The notes beneath the pieces are model-generated. The model searched no databases, had not been told where the DNA came from, and saw only the letters and a program-made list of their open reading frames with translations. Position numbers and translations under genes: made by a program. From Candidatus Gastranaerophilales bacterium (GTDB taxonomy: Bacteria; Cyanobacteriota; Vampirovibrionia; Gastranaerophilales; Gastranaerophilaceae): a stretch of 64,000 nucleotides of DNA. Below, one piece after another: positions 17,191 to 24,172 of the stretch (its first letter is position 1; every line of letters starts with the position of its first letter). Location: the NCBI GenBank assembly GCA_944326425.1, contig CALVDX010000001.1:141185-205184 (forward strand), written 5' to 3'.

Positions 17191-17952
17191 ATGAGAAAGC
17201 ATATTTTTTTATTAGGATTAGCATTGATGTTTGCAGGCGCATCGGTTTTAAATGTACAAGCTGCGCAAAAAAGTGATTTAAATACGGCAATAAGTATGTA
17301 TAAGGCCGGGAACTATTCCGGATGTATTCAAACCCTTGGTCCCTTGCTCTCCAAGGATCCTTCTAATGCAGTTGCACATTATTATATGGCAATGGCCAGC
17401 GTTCAAGCAGGTCGTGTTGAAGATGCAATCAGCCACTATGATTCGGTTATACAGCTGAATACACAGGAAACTCTTGTAAGATATGCTAAACGCGGTAAGC
17501 TTTGTCTTGAAGATGCAGAACAATGCAATGCAAACAATACGCTGGATGATTTTATACGCAGCAGCCGCGGTTTTGATATAACGAATGCTGTTAAAAATAA
17601 CATTGAAACCCAAAAGCTTGAAAGTATCAGAAGGGATATAAACGATAATAAAGAAATACCGGCTGAACGCTTTAATCAGTATAAAAGATTTACCGGCAGT
17701 GCTGATACAGCTCCTTCTAATGATGAAATAGTTGCTGCTCTTCGTACACTGCAAAGAGCCGGTTTCGGTGCACCTGCTATGCCTTATTCGGATTTAAGTG
17801 CTATTTATGCAGGTACGGTTCCTTCTGGAAACTATGATTCTATGGCTAATCTTATGAATTTACTTTCCGGTACAAATAATGCACGAAATACAAACGGTGT
17901 AGATCCTAAAGTTCTTCAGACTATTATGACATCTCAAATGATGGGCTTATAA
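17191..17952 (+). CDS. Secreted TPR protein, first gene of the fliW-csrA operon
   Basis: A signal peptide (M-R-K-H-I-F-L-L-G-L-A-L-M, cleavage near V-Q-A-A) is followed by two or three TPR units (about 28-95) and a helical C-terminal half without clear motifs. It probably works in the periplasm as a scaffold. AAAGG precedes the ATG. fliW starts 13 bases after its stop, so it is likely co-transcribed with fliW, csrA and a second TPR gene. Confidence 0.75.
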   Translation: MRKHIFLLGLALMFAGASVLNVQAAQKSDLNTAISMYKAGNYSGCIQTLGPLLSKDPSNAVAHYYMAMASVQAGRVEDAISHYDSVIQLNTQETLVRYAKRGKLCLEDAEQCNANNTLDDFIRSSRGFDITNAVKNNIETQKLESIRRDINDNKEIPAERFNQYKRFTGSADTAPSNDEIVAALRTLQRAGFGAPAMPYSDLSAIYAGTVPSGNYDSMANLMNLLSGTNNARNTNGVDPKVLQTIMTSQMMGL

Positions 17953-17965
17953 TTCAGAGGGTAGA

Positions 17966-18406
17966 ATGGATATAGAAACTAGCAGGTTCGGTAAAATAAC
18001 TGTTAATGAGGAAAAACTGTTTAACTTTGTTCTTCCGGTAGTAGGCTTTGATGAGTTGTCTAAGTTTGTTTTGCTTGAACATAGTAATGACTCTATGTTT
18101 AAATGGCTTCAGTCTGTTGAAAACCCGTTATTAGCGTTTCCAATAGTTTCTTGTGCAAATCTATCAATGGATTATGTTATTGATTTGCCGGATAGTGCGG
18201 TTGAAGCTTTGCAGATAGAAAATGTTGATGATTTGCTGGTTATGAATATAGCCTCAATTCCATCTTCTGATCCATCAGGCGCAACTATTAATTTACTGGC
18301 TCCGCTTATATTTAATATAAAAAACAAATTGGCAGGACAAATAATTTTATCAGGGTCCGGTTATGAAGTCAGCTGCCCTATATTTGAGAAGGGAGACGCT
18401 GAATAA
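17966..18406 (+). CDS. fliW: Flagellar assembly factor FliW
   Basis: FliW binds CsrA and flagellin: free FliW blocks CsrA until it is titrated by flagellin. The sequence has the family pattern (F-G-x-I-x-V near the start, L-P-V-V-G-F-D-E-L, L-L-E-H, F-P-I-V, and N-L-x-A-P-L-I-F-N-I near 118). 146 aa is typical. It overlaps csrA by one base, the classical fliW-csrA arrangement, which supports both calls. Confidence 0.93.
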   Translation: MDIETSRFGKITVNEEKLFNFVLPVVGFDELSKFVLLEHSNDSMFKWLQSVENPLLAFPIVSCANLSMDYVIDLPDSAVEALQIENVDDLLVMNIASIPSSDPSGATINLLAPLIFNIKNKLAGQIILSGSGYEVSCPIFEKGDAE

Positions 18407-18744
18407 TGCTGGTTATTGCAAGAAAAAACGGACAAAAAATTATTATAAATGATAATATCGAAGTAACAGTAATAGAAACAAAACCCGGCTCATGCCGTCT
18501 TGCTATAAAGGCTCCGCTGGAAGTAAAAATTTATCGTGAAGAAGTTTATATGCAAATAAAAATGGCTAACATGGTTGGCCAAAATACTACGGATGATTTG
18601 ATTGCTCAAGTTGATGCAATTCTTAAGAAACCCGATGGTAAAGTTAATAAATCTATTGTAAGACATTCTGATGAAGAATTTATTGCGGATGCCAAGCCAA
18701 ATAAAAGGATTATTATAAAGAAAATTAATGAAAACAACTCTTAA
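18406..18744 (+). CDS. csrA: Carbon storage regulator CsrA with long C-terminal extension
   Basis: Residues 1-57 are a standard CsrA domain (M-L-V-I-A-R-K-x-G-Q, I-E-V-T-V-I-E, R-L-A-I-K-A-P, V-x-I-Y-R-E-E-V-Y). CsrA binds GGA-bearing hairpins in 5' leaders to control translation. The protein continues for about 55 more residues, acidic then strongly basic (N-K-R-I-I-I-K-K-I-N-E), roughly doubling normal length. The start overlaps the fliW stop and the stop region overlaps the next gene by 17 bases. Confidence 0.95.
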   Translation: MLVIARKNGQKIIINDNIEVTVIETKPGSCRLAIKAPLEVKIYREEVYMQIKMANMVGQNTTDDLIAQVDAILKKPDGKVNKSIVRHSDEEFIADAKPNKRIIIKKINENNS

Positions 18745-19333
18745 TACTCCTGCCGTGAAGATGCTTTTAAACGGGGATTATATTTCTGCTCTGAATGATA
18801 TTAATATTTCTGATGAGCCTCTTTTGTGCGCTTATGCCTTATTTTTGGCCGGCGATTTTGATAAAGCAAGGCAGTTTTTGTTACAGATTGATTCAATACG
18901 TGCAAATTGGCTTAAAGAATTAATTAATTTAATGATTAGCGGGGAAATGCAGAAACCGACATATTTTGAAGTTAGAAACTTTTTGGAACTTGACATAGAC
19001 CTGTTTATTGTCTCTCAAAAAATAAATTTTCTGGAAAAACTGCTGAAGTCATCTGCAAGATTAGCGGAGGTTAATAAAGAAACCTATAAACTTATCGGCA
19101 GAGTGTTATTCAATAATAATTTACTATCTCTTTCCAAGTATTACTTTGATTTGTATAAAAATATGGTTTACTATGACCCTGAACTTCATTTTATGTATGC
19201 TAAATACTATATATTGCAAAAAGATTATAAAACTGCGCTGGATTCAATAAACAGCTGTCTGGCGGCTCTTCCGGAATATTATCCTGCAAAAATTCTGAAA
19301 AGGGATATAATAGGTTTATTGAACGGATTGTAA
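18728..19333 (+). CDS. TPR-like helical protein, last gene of the fliW-csrA operon
   Basis: A 201-aa all-helical protein. The C-terminal third has clear TPR-like pairs (H-F-M-Y-A-K-Y-Y-I-L-Q-K-D-Y-K-T-A-L-D-S and C-L-A-A-L-P-E-Y-Y-P-A); earlier repeats are weak. There is no signal peptide. It overlaps csrA by 17 bases in another frame, so translation is probably coupled. A cytosolic chaperone-like role for flagellar parts is possible but unproven. Confidence 0.7.
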   Translation: MKTTLNTPAVKMLLNGDYISALNDINISDEPLLCAYALFLAGDFDKARQFLLQIDSIRANWLKELINLMISGEMQKPTYFEVRNFLELDIDLFIVSQKINFLEKLLKSSARLAEVNKETYKLIGRVLFNNNLLSLSKYYFDLYKNMVYYDPELHFMYAKYYILQKDYKTALDSINSCLAALPEYYPAKILKRDIIGLLNGL

Positions 19334-19372
19334 CAAAAAGGTAAATTTTTATTAAAATCGTACTTTTAGTTA

Positions 19373-19401
19373 TTCACAAAATTAGATTTAAAGTGTACCA
19401 T
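19373..19401 (+). promoter_or_regulatory. Promoter for leaderless acyltransferase mRNA
   Basis: TTCACA, 17 bases, TACCAT, with the start codon eight bases after the -10 box and no Shine-Dalgarno in the remaining space. Confidence 0.5.
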
Positions 19402-19408
19402 ATAAACT

Positions 19409-20227
19409 ATGATTGAATTAGATAGACTGTATGCAGATGTAGAACCGACTAAGCGCAGAAATATTAATGAAAAATTTCGTCCGGCAAAGACTTCCCCATT
19501 CTGGCTATGGGTTGCGGACAGATTTTTTTATGGCATGCTTGAAAACAGATTCTATGCATTCAGGTATAAAGGGGCTGAAAATTTTTATAACAGAGACCAG
19601 AGTGTTCCGACTATAATGTTTGCGCCGCATAGCAATTGGTGGGATGGTATTGTCGGGTATCATATTTGTAACAGAATATTTAAAAAAGAAATCCGGTTGA
19701 TGGTTGAAGAATTAAATCGTTTTCCTTTGTTGAGACGCGGCGGAGCGTTTTCTGTAAATAAAAAGTCGCCGCAGGCCTCTATGGAAGCCTTGAATTATGC
19801 TATCGACATTCTTTCTGATTTAAATAATATATTGTATATTTTCCCTCAGGGGATAATTAATCCGCCAAATTATCGTCCGATAGAGTTTCAGACCGGTCTG
19901 GTTTATATAGCGCAGAAGGCTGTTAAACGCTACGGGGCTGTTAACTTAGTTCCAATAGCTGTGAATTATTTCTTTTTAAGAGATAACAGGCCTGAAGTTC
20001 TGGTAGAAATAGGTAAAAGTATTTACCTTAATGAATTTAAAATTGATAGAAAGGGGTATACTCACTTTCTTGCAGAAGAACTTGAAAAGCTTTGTGACAG
20101 CCAGTTTGATGATATAAGGCATGCCCGTTTTGCAGGCTATGAAACACTTTTTCAGCAACGACTTAAGTGGTATAGAAGAATAGAGCAGCGATTAAAAAAA
20201 GTTGAACTCCCCAAATCCGGTGTTTAG
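19409..20227 (+). CDS. PlsC-like 1-acylglycerol-phosphate acyltransferase family protein
   Basis: Lysophospholipid acyltransferase fold with the H-x4-D catalytic motif (H-S-N-W-W-D, near residue 75), a downstream R-R-G-G-A-F-S-V-N (block 2) and F-P-Q-G-I-I-N-P (block 3). It is 272 aa, a little longer than classical PlsC. No strong transmembrane helix is seen, so it may be peripheral. It could acylate a lysolipid, a carotenoid-type or another lipid head. Monocistronic, with a promoter abutting the ATG. Confidence 0.8.
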   Translation: MIELDRLYADVEPTKRRNINEKFRPAKTSPFWLWVADRFFYGMLENRFYAFRYKGAENFYNRDQSVPTIMFAPHSNWWDGIVGYHICNRIFKKEIRLMVEELNRFPLLRRGGAFSVNKKSPQASMEALNYAIDILSDLNNILYIFPQGIINPPNYRPIEFQTGLVYIAQKAVKRYGAVNLVPIAVNYFFLRDNRPEVLVEIGKSIYLNEFKIDRKGYTHFLAEELEKLCDSQFDDIRHARFAGYETLFQQRLKWYRRIEQRLKKVELPKSGV

Positions 20228-20268
20228 TTCTTGCTTTTATAAAAAAAAATATTAAAATATATAATGTT

Positions 20269-20898
20269 ATGATTAAACTGAGTAAAATATTTTTAGCATT
20301 ATTTATTATTACACTGGCAATGCCTGTGCCGGCCAATCAATTAGAGTATACGGTTTCTCCGGAGACAAATACTGTTTCAGCTGTTTCTGATGATGAACAA
20401 AAAAGGCTGGAGGATATTTATAGGAATTTAACGATGCCGGATTTTTCATATCAACATGATGTTGATCCCGAGCAGTATTATGATACCCAAAACACAACGT
20501 GGTCTCCGTATCCGCTTTTACGCTTAAACTCAGCATTATATTTTAAAGATATTGTTATAGAGCCCGGATATTATCTTTTAACTCCGCGTAAAAATCAGGA
20601 TAACTGGTATTTATTATTTAAAGAGGCAGGAAAAGTAAAACATATAATCCCTGTTTATGACAGAGGATATACTCCGGAAACTTTTTATGATGATAATATT
20701 CCTAAGCCTGAATTGACGGCGAGGCAAAAGGTAAGGAATGCGGTTACAAACTTCGCGGGTAAGTTTAAGAGTTCAAAACGACCCAAGGAAAAACAATCTT
20801 ATCTTGAAGTAAATGATTTGAATAATAATTTTTTGCAGCTAATACTTTACTGGGGCGATTTTAAATATTATACAATTTTTAGAACAGTGCCTCTATAA
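20269..20898 (+). CDS. Secreted protein, unrecognised
   Basis: An N-terminal signal peptide (hydrophobic 7-19, M-P-V-P-A-N-Q cleavage region) precedes about 185 residues rich in tyrosine, proline and charged residues, with beta-type alternation such as Y-Y-L-L-T-P-R. There is no catalytic motif. A TAAAAT box at 20253 leaves at most a four-base leader. It lies between two other genes with promoters at their start codons. Function unknown; periplasmic location likely. Confidence 0.7.
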   Translation: MIKLSKIFLALFIITLAMPVPANQLEYTVSPETNTVSAVSDDEQKRLEDIYRNLTMPDFSYQHDVDPEQYYDTQNTTWSPYPLLRLNSALYFKDIVIEPGYYLLTPRKNQDNWYLLFKEAGKVKHIIPVYDRGYTPETFYDDNIPKPELTARQKVRNAVTNFAGKFKSSKRPKEKQSYLEVNDLNNNFLQLILYWGDFKYYTIFRTVPL

Positions 20899-20904
20899 GA
20901 TAAC

Positions 20905-20933
20905 TTGAACATATTTTTATTAAACGATATAAT
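20905..20933 (+). promoter_or_regulatory. Promoter for leaderless 20940 gene
   Basis: TTGAAC, 17 bases, TATAAT, ending exactly seven bases before the ATG at 20940. This is the cleanest example of the leaderless pattern in the window. Confidence 0.75.
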
Positions 20934-20939
20934 TCTTAT

Positions 20940-21899
20940 ATGGCAAAGATTAGGAAATTTTATTGCATAAAGAAAAAAGCGCGTCAGAACGAAGCAGGTT
21001 TGTACTCAATATCTTCTTACCGCTTTAGTCCTTTTTTGTTTTTTCATAGTATGCTGCCTTTAAAATTTAAATTCCGGAAAGAGTATTTTCAAGCTGTTAG
21101 TAATGGTGCTTTATTAGGAAGCATTGCAGTAAAATTTGTTAAAGGTATCCCATATAAAATAATTATTGATGAACTTCTTTTTGTGGAAGAAAATTATGAT
21201 GTAGCAAAACAGCTTCTGGAGTTTGTGTTTTCTTATTATGGTGCAAAAGGGGCGGTATCTTACGGGATAAAGGTAAGTGATGTATATTCGGAATTGTTAA
21301 ATATGCTTGTTACGCAATATAATTTCAGACAGTGTTCGTATGAACGTTTATGGAAGGTAAGCAGGCGGAAATACGAGGAGTATGAGTATAATCTGAAGGC
21401 AAGAACCTTTAGAAATAGTGATTCTGCTTCTGTTGCCATTATGTATAATGAGTCATTAATTTCGCATTTTAGAACGGCATTGTCTCTTGCAGCAAAATCC
21501 TTTACTGAACCGCTATGCCCGGGAATTACCCAGGGAATAGAATATAAGTATATAGTTGAAGATAAAACTTCTTCAAATATGCTTGCTTATTTGTCAATAT
21601 CATCAAATGATAACGAAAATTATGTTTTGGATATAGTTCAAACCTCCTGGTATGAGGCGCCGGTAAATGATATAATCGCATTTGCGTGTGCTGAGGTAAA
21701 GAAGAGAAATCTAAATTTTTCTCTGTTTGTTAAGTCAAAAAAATATACCCAGTCGGGTGCTTTTTATGAAGAATTCTTTACAAAAAATAAATTTTTGTTA
21801 TCCCAAACAGATATATTGTTAATAAAAGATTATTATAAAACTATAAGTATTAAAAATGAAAAGAGCAAATTTGTAATGTTAGGGCAGCCGTCGTACTAG
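20940..21899 (+). CDS. Possible tandem GNAT-like protein, unrecognised
   Basis: A 319-aa soluble protein. Its beta-alpha pattern, with two halves that each end in a segment like a GNAT acetyl-CoA region (I-I-I-D-E-L-L-F-V then E-E-N-Y-D-V-A-K-Q-L-L-E-F, and Y-V-L-D-I-V-Q-T-S-W then I-I-A-F-A-C-A-E-V), suggests a tandem N-acetyltransferase fold. The glycine-rich cofactor loop is not obvious, so activity is doubtful. The leaderless promoter fixes the ATG. It is tail-to-tail with the UPF0173 gene. Confidence 0.6.
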   Translation: MAKIRKFYCIKKKARQNEAGLYSISSYRFSPFLFFHSMLPLKFKFRKEYFQAVSNGALLGSIAVKFVKGIPYKIIIDELLFVEENYDVAKQLLEFVFSYYGAKGAVSYGIKVSDVYSELLNMLVTQYNFRQCSYERLWKVSRRKYEEYEYNLKARTFRNSDSASVAIMYNESLISHFRTALSLAAKSFTEPLCPGITQGIEYKYIVEDKTSSNMLAYLSISSNDNENYVLDIVQTSWYEAPVNDIIAFACAEVKKRNLNFSLFVKSKKYTQSGAFYEEFFTKNKFLLSQTDILLIKDYYKTISIKNEKSKFVMLGQPSY

Positions 21900-22562
21900 T
21901 TACACTGTAATAACCTGATTAATGCTCATAATTTCAACGTGTTTTCCGTCACTTTCTGCAAGGGTTTTAAAATTGTGCGGATTTGCTTCTATAGCGGGGA
22001 AAGAATTATAATGCATAGGAATAACTGTATTTGCGCCAAGCTTTTTAGCCGCTATTGCTGCATGTTCTTCATCCATTGTAAAATGTCCGCCAATAGGTAA
22101 TAGTGCAACTTGCGGGGCATATAGGTCTTTGATAATATCCATTTCACTATTTAAGCAGGTATCACCGGCATGATAAATAGTTACACCGTCAATGTGAAAA
22201 ACAATGCTGGCCGGCATGCCCGCATATTGTCCGTCAGGGGTAGAAGAAGAATGGAAAGCCGGTGTAAAGACAACCCAGCCCCAGTTGAAGGATAATTTAC
22301 TCCCAAAGGAGATGCCGTTAGTATATGCACCCTTATTTTGACAGTAATTTGCAAGTTCAAAAATTGCTGTTATTAGAGCCTTATGTTCTTTTGATATTTC
22401 AATTGCCGACCCTAAGTGGTCGCCATGTCCGTGAGTGAGGAAAATATTAATAATGTTGCTTGGAATGTAGTTTCTGTTAAGGGCAAGAAATGGATCAACA
22501 AGAATATTGCCGGATTTTGAAATAAATTCAAATGCACTGTGTCCTAAGTATTTTATTTGCAT
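21900..22562 (-). CDS. UPF0173-type metal-dependent hydrolase (MBL fold)
   Basis: It shows the UPF0173 pattern: M-x-I-x-Y-L-G-H-S-A-F at the N-terminus, I-L-V-D-P-F, the metal motif T-H-G-H-G-D-H-L-G-S (near 45), H-A-G-D-T and V-I-P-M-H-Y near the end. It is 220 aa, normal. An AAGGAG Shine-Dalgarno precedes ATG 22562. Members are predicted hydrolases of unknown substrate. The stop abuts that of the convergent upstream gene with no terminator hairpin. Confidence 0.9.
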   Translation of the reverse strand: MQIKYLGHSAFEFISKSGNILVDPFLALNRNYIPSNIINIFLTHGHGDHLGSAIEISKEHKALITAIFELANYCQNKGAYTNGISFGSKLSFNWGWVVFTPAFHSSSTPDGQYAGMPASIVFHIDGVTIYHAGDTCLNSEMDIIKDLYAPQVALLPIGGHFTMDEEHAAIAAKKLGANTVIPMHYNSFPAIEANPHNFKTLAESDGKHVEIMSINQVITV

Positions 22563-22724
22563 TTTGTCTCCTTTTTATATGCTTGTATATTTATGCTCTT
22601 TAATTCTTTAAAAATTTATTCAAATTAATTATATCATTAAAAGAATAAGCTATAAATCTTATATACGATATTTCTAAAGTATTTATTTTTTTTGCCGTAA
22701 TAAGTTTATGAAAGGATGAAAAAG

Positions 22725-22898
22725 ATGGCAAAAATAATAGAAAATATTGATGGAAAACGTAAGCTTATTAAATTATCATCAGATGATGTAATAAGTATTG
22801 TAAGAGAGTACCAAAATATAACCCGCGGATGTATGACATGCAGAGAAATTAGGTCAGCGCTTTCAGATGCGGTTATATATGTTCCTGAGGAAATGTAA
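22725..22898 (+). CDS. 57-aa small protein with a C-x2-C motif
   Basis: A short basic protein (M-A-K-I-I-E-N-I-D-G-K-R-K-L) with G-C-M-T-C-R-E-I in its second half and an acidic end P-E-E-M. The ATG at 22725 has GGA at ideal distance; an in-frame ATG at 22716 touches the AAAGG and is less likely. The single C-x2-C pair could bind metal as a dimer or be redox active. No family recognised. Confidence 0.6.
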   Translation: MAKIIENIDGKRKLIKLSSDDVISIVREYQNITRGCMTCREIRSALSDAVIYVPEEM

Positions 22899-22924
22899 AT
22901 TTATATTTCATTAAGAATATAATG

Positions 22925-22953
22925 TTTACATATTCTTTATTTTATAGTAAAAT
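22925..22953 (+). promoter_or_regulatory. Promoter for leaderless 22960 gene
   Basis: TTTACA, 17 bases, TAAAAT, ending seven bases before a GTG start codon at 22960. Confidence 0.65.
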
Positions 22954-22959
22954 TGTTTT

Positions 22960-24114
22960 GTGCAAGAAGTATTATTTTCATATATACAATTTTTAATATT
23001 ACAGATATCGACACATACGTTAGAGTTTTTGTTGGTTTTTCTTGGTGTACCGGTGGTATGGCTGATTCTAAAGCTTACTAATATATTGTACGAGGACAGA
23101 GCTCTTTCTTTGGCATCAATCGTATTTGCGTTATGTTCTGTTATTTCTGTAATAATGTTTTTTACAAATTCCTCTCCGTCTGATTATTACAAACCGCTAT
23201 TGTTTCTTTTAGCGGGGATAATGACCTTTTTGTGTGTTTCTCCAATTTATTTGGAATCTCAGCCTTTTGAAATTAATAACCGTAAAAAATATTTCGCACT
23301 TGATGGCAATACTTTTCCTGTTGCACTTGTTACTCAGGTTAGTGTTAAAAGATGTTTTAAACGTACAAGCCCTTCTTGTAAAATGGAAATATTTCTTTCA
23401 GAGGAAGGGCAGCGGGCTCGTTCATTATATTATGAAACCAACGATGTCAAAAAGTTTAGAGAAGTTGTAGATTGGTTGAAAAAATATACAAAGATAGAGT
23501 ATGATTCTTCTTTTACCCAGGCAACCATTGAAAACCCTTCTTTTACTTTTATTTTTTCAATGGTGATGTTGTCTCTTCTTGTTTTTTGTTTTGTTATCCC
23601 TGCATCTGTGGATTTAAATCAAAAAAGAAATTCAAGAGCTTTGCCTGAGTATAAAATGTTGACACTCCCTAAAGAGATAAAAGAATCACTTAAAAAAAGT
23701 TCTTTAATTATAGATCCGTTTAAAGATGTCTTTACAAAACAAGGGATTCAGATTATAGTATTCGATGGTGCTCATAGTTCGCATTTTGTAGGTAATCTTA
23801 GAAAGGAATTATATTCATATCCCGATCAAAGTTATGATTATAATATTGTGTTTGTAACACCTAAAGGAATGTCTTTAAAAACAGCATTGAGCGGTAAAGT
23901 TGCTCTTTCTTCTTCCCCGCAAAATGTTTATACAAAATATGTTGTAGATAATTGTAATAAATTTTGTCTGCTTGATAATGAATTAGGTGTATTTTACCGA
24001 ACAAATCTTGAAACGATTGATCCCCGTATTGGAAATGTTCAAGATGCAATTAATATGCTTACTTATGCTTCTGAAAAACGTCTTGATGCCAGAAAAAAAA
24101 GTTATTGCATCTAA
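22960..24114 (+). CDS. Four-TM membrane protein, unrecognised; tail interrupted by a frameshift
   Basis: Two or three transmembrane helices lie within residues 8-110 and another near 192-215. A cytoplasmic domain of about 80 residues lies between, and a soluble domain of about 170 residues follows. There is no known motif. The GTG start is placed by its promoter. The frame stops at 24114 just after an A8 tract (24093-24100). With one A fewer, it would continue for 20 more residues ending in an acidic tail (E-D-E-E-Y-E-D-E-Y) and stop at 24172, next to the convergent M16 gene's stop. The longer product looks like the ancestral one. Confidence 0.6.
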   Translation: MQEVLFSYIQFLILQISTHTLEFLLVFLGVPVVWLILKLTNILYEDRALSLASIVFALCSVISVIMFFTNSSPSDYYKPLLFLLAGIMTFLCVSPIYLESQPFEINNRKKYFALDGNTFPVALVTQVSVKRCFKRTSPSCKMEIFLSEEGQRARSLYYETNDVKKFREVVDWLKKYTKIEYDSSFTQATIENPSFTFIFSMVMLSLLVFCFVIPASVDLNQKRNSRALPEYKMLTLPKEIKESLKKSSLIIDPFKDVFTKQGIQIIVFDGAHSSHFVGNLRKELYSYPDQSYDYNIVFVTPKGMSLKTALSGKVALSSSPQNVYTKYVVDNCNKFCLLDNELGVFYRTNLETIDPRIGNVQDAINMLTYASEKRLDARKKSYCI

Positions 24115-24172
24115 GCAGGCTGAGTTGGAAAGAAAAGCCATAGAAGATGAAGAATACGAAGATGAGTATTAA
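24093..24172 (+). other. A8 tract and out-of-frame acidic C-terminal tail
   Basis: Eight A residues precede a frame encoding V-I-A-S-K-Q-A-E-L-E-R-K-A-I, then E-D-E-E-Y-E-D-E-Y and TAA. This composition is clearly protein-like, while the current frame ends after only K-S-Y-C-I. Confidence 0.55.
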
